64,000 nucleotides of DNA from contig NZ_BATP01000034.1 in NCBI RefSeq assembly GCF_000739615.1, positions 1 through 64,000 of the forward strand, given 5' to 3'. Positions 63,246 through 64,000 of this stretch are shown here, one piece after another. The notes beneath the pieces were generated by a model, which was not told the DNA's origin, made no database searches, and saw only the letters and a program-made list of their open reading frames with translations. Both the position numbers and the translations under genes were made by a program. Numbering within the stretch: position 1 is the first letter of the stretch; each line of letters opens with the position of its first letter. Origin of the DNA: Haloferula sp. BvORR071 (GTDB lineage: Bacteria > Verrucomicrobiota > Verrucomicrobiia > Verrucomicrobiales > Akkermansiaceae).

Positions 63246-64000
63246 ATGAACGTTTCTAGTACTATCAGCCTCTTTACTGGTGCGGGTGGTCTCGACTTGG
63301 GACTTGAGGCTGCGGGGTTTGAGACGAGGGCAGCCGTTGAATTTGATGCTACTTGCGCAAGGACTCTGCGACATAATCGCGCTTGGAAGGTAATCGAAGG
63401 GGATGTGCATGGGGTGACGAACAAGGTCCTGCTGTCTACGGCTAACCTTAAGGAGGGAGAGGCTGACCTTTTGGCGGGAGGGCCGCCTTGCCAGCCTTTC
63501 TCCAAATCTGGCTATTGGTCGAGCGGCGATTCCAAGCGTCTGGATGATCCCCGGGCAACCACGCTTGATGCCTATCTGCGTTTTTTGGAAGCAGCGAAGC
63601 CTCGGGCATTTTTGTTAGAAAACGTCAGTGGTCTTGCCTACCGTGGGAAGTCGGAGGGGCTGGAGTACCTCCAACGATCAATTGATTCGATCAACCGCCG
63701 CAACGGCCTCGAGTATGGGGTGGAGGTTCTTCGTTTGAATGCCGCGCACTTCGGCGTGCCGCAGATTCGCGAGCGAGTCATCATTGTCGGTTCGCGTGAG
63801 GGAAAGACCTTTGGTCAAATCTCACCCACCCACGGTGAAGTCACCGATTCGGGGCAAACGGATTCGCTGCTGCTGCCGCTCATGACCGCGTGGGATGCGA
63901 TCGGTGATCTGGAAGACGATGATTCTCCGGAACTTGTCATGAAGGGTAAGTGGGCCGACCTATTGCCCTCTGTGCCTGAAGGACTTAACTACCTCTATCA
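63246..64000 (+). CDS. DNA cytosine-5 methyltransferase, cut by the window end
   Basis: The first 251 codons of a C5-cytosine methyltransferase; the frame is open to the last base. Motif I is SLFTGAGGLDLGLEAAG, motif IV GGPPCQPFS with nucleophile Cys82, motif VI LENVSGL (ENV at 125-127), and motif VIII QIRERVIIVGSR. The target-recognition domain and motifs IX-X lie beyond the window. The gene has lower GC and different codon choice from its neighbours (TTG, CGT, GGG, TTT frequent), and an operator-like repeat at its start, both typical of transferred restriction-modification systems. Whether a restriction enzyme follows cannot be seen. Confidence 0.93.
   Translation, partial: MNVSSTISLFTGAGGLDLGLEAAGFETRAAVEFDATCARTLRHNRAWKVIEGDVHGVTNKVLLSTANLKEGEADLLAGGPPCQPFSKSGYWSSGDSKRLDDPRATTLDAYLRFLEAAKPRAFLLENVSGLAYRGKSEGLEYLQRSIDSINRRNGLEYGVEVLRLNAAHFGVPQIRERVIIVGSREGKTFGQISPTHGEVTDSGQTDSLLLPLMTAWDAIGDLEDDDSPELVMKGKWADLLPSVPEGLNYLY

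Overview
The window is about 64 kb of high-GC bacterial DNA, most likely from a Verrucomicrobiota bacterium, with Verrucomicrobiae of the Luteolibacter/Haloferula type as the best guess. I infer this from the gene families, not from a marker-gene match: a PSD1/planctomycete-cytochrome-C protein coupled to a DUF1501 protein, ECF-type sigma factors fused to a membrane segment and a large C-terminal domain, autotransporter-type beta-strand exoproteins, exoproteins ending in a calcium-loop/beta module, and a long-form HisG. Strong Shine-Dalgarno sequences are rare and several genes start with GTG. No rRNA, CRISPR array, prophage or intact insertion sequence was seen.

Layout. 1-3.7 kb: aminotransferase (-) and a secreted protein (+). 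3.7-9.7 kb (-): two consecutive copies of a two-gene cassette, each a membrane-tethered ECF-like sigma factor translationally coupled (ATGA) to a lipoprotein; both copies carry a similar AT-rich element upstream. 9.8-15 kb: PSD1 and DUF1501 genes (-), divergent from an AraC-type regulator. 15-20 kb (-): a periplasmic coiled-coil protein, then an SPFH protein with a C-terminal helix-turn-helix, a zinc-ribbon membrane protein, DUF488 and trmD. 19.9-26.8 kb (-): two tandem paralogous 1.14-kaa secreted metzincin-type proteases. 27-31 kb: DNRLRE protein, HxlR regulator and azoR with a perfect 17-bp palindrome between them, then rpsA (-). 31-37 kb: hisG, a 34-aa AURKAIP1/COX24-type protein, a vWA membrane protein broken by a one-base frameshift, a second membrane protein, dus and flavin reductase (-), DUF4303, and an HD-domain protein (-). 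38-47 kb: a polysaccharide-degradation region (GH16, GH43, a large beta-strand exoprotein, and a clan GH-A enzyme). 47-51 kb: an accessory HEPN-like gene, tkt and tRNA-Glu. 51-57 kb: an RRM protein, an acyl-CoA desaturase, and a signalling operon (NtrC-type regulator, histidine kinase, REC-TPR protein). 58-63 kb: nrdB and nrdA separated by a four-helix-bundle gene that is bracketed by a near-perfect 36-bp inverted repeat. 63.2 kb to the end: the start of a DNA cytosine-5 methyltransferase.

Most noteworthy. (1) The duplicated sigma/lipoprotein cassette looks like a membrane-anchored transcription switch in which the sigma factor carries its own extracytoplasmic domain. (2) The inverted-repeat-bracketed four-helix-bundle gene inside the ribonucleotide reductase locus resembles the layout of rRNA intervening sequences, but lies between protein genes. 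(3) NrdB has Leu where the radical Tyr is expected and Glu at the variable metal-ligand position, which fits a class Ic (Chlamydia-type) enzyme. All functional statements rest on reading motifs by eye; no database search was run.
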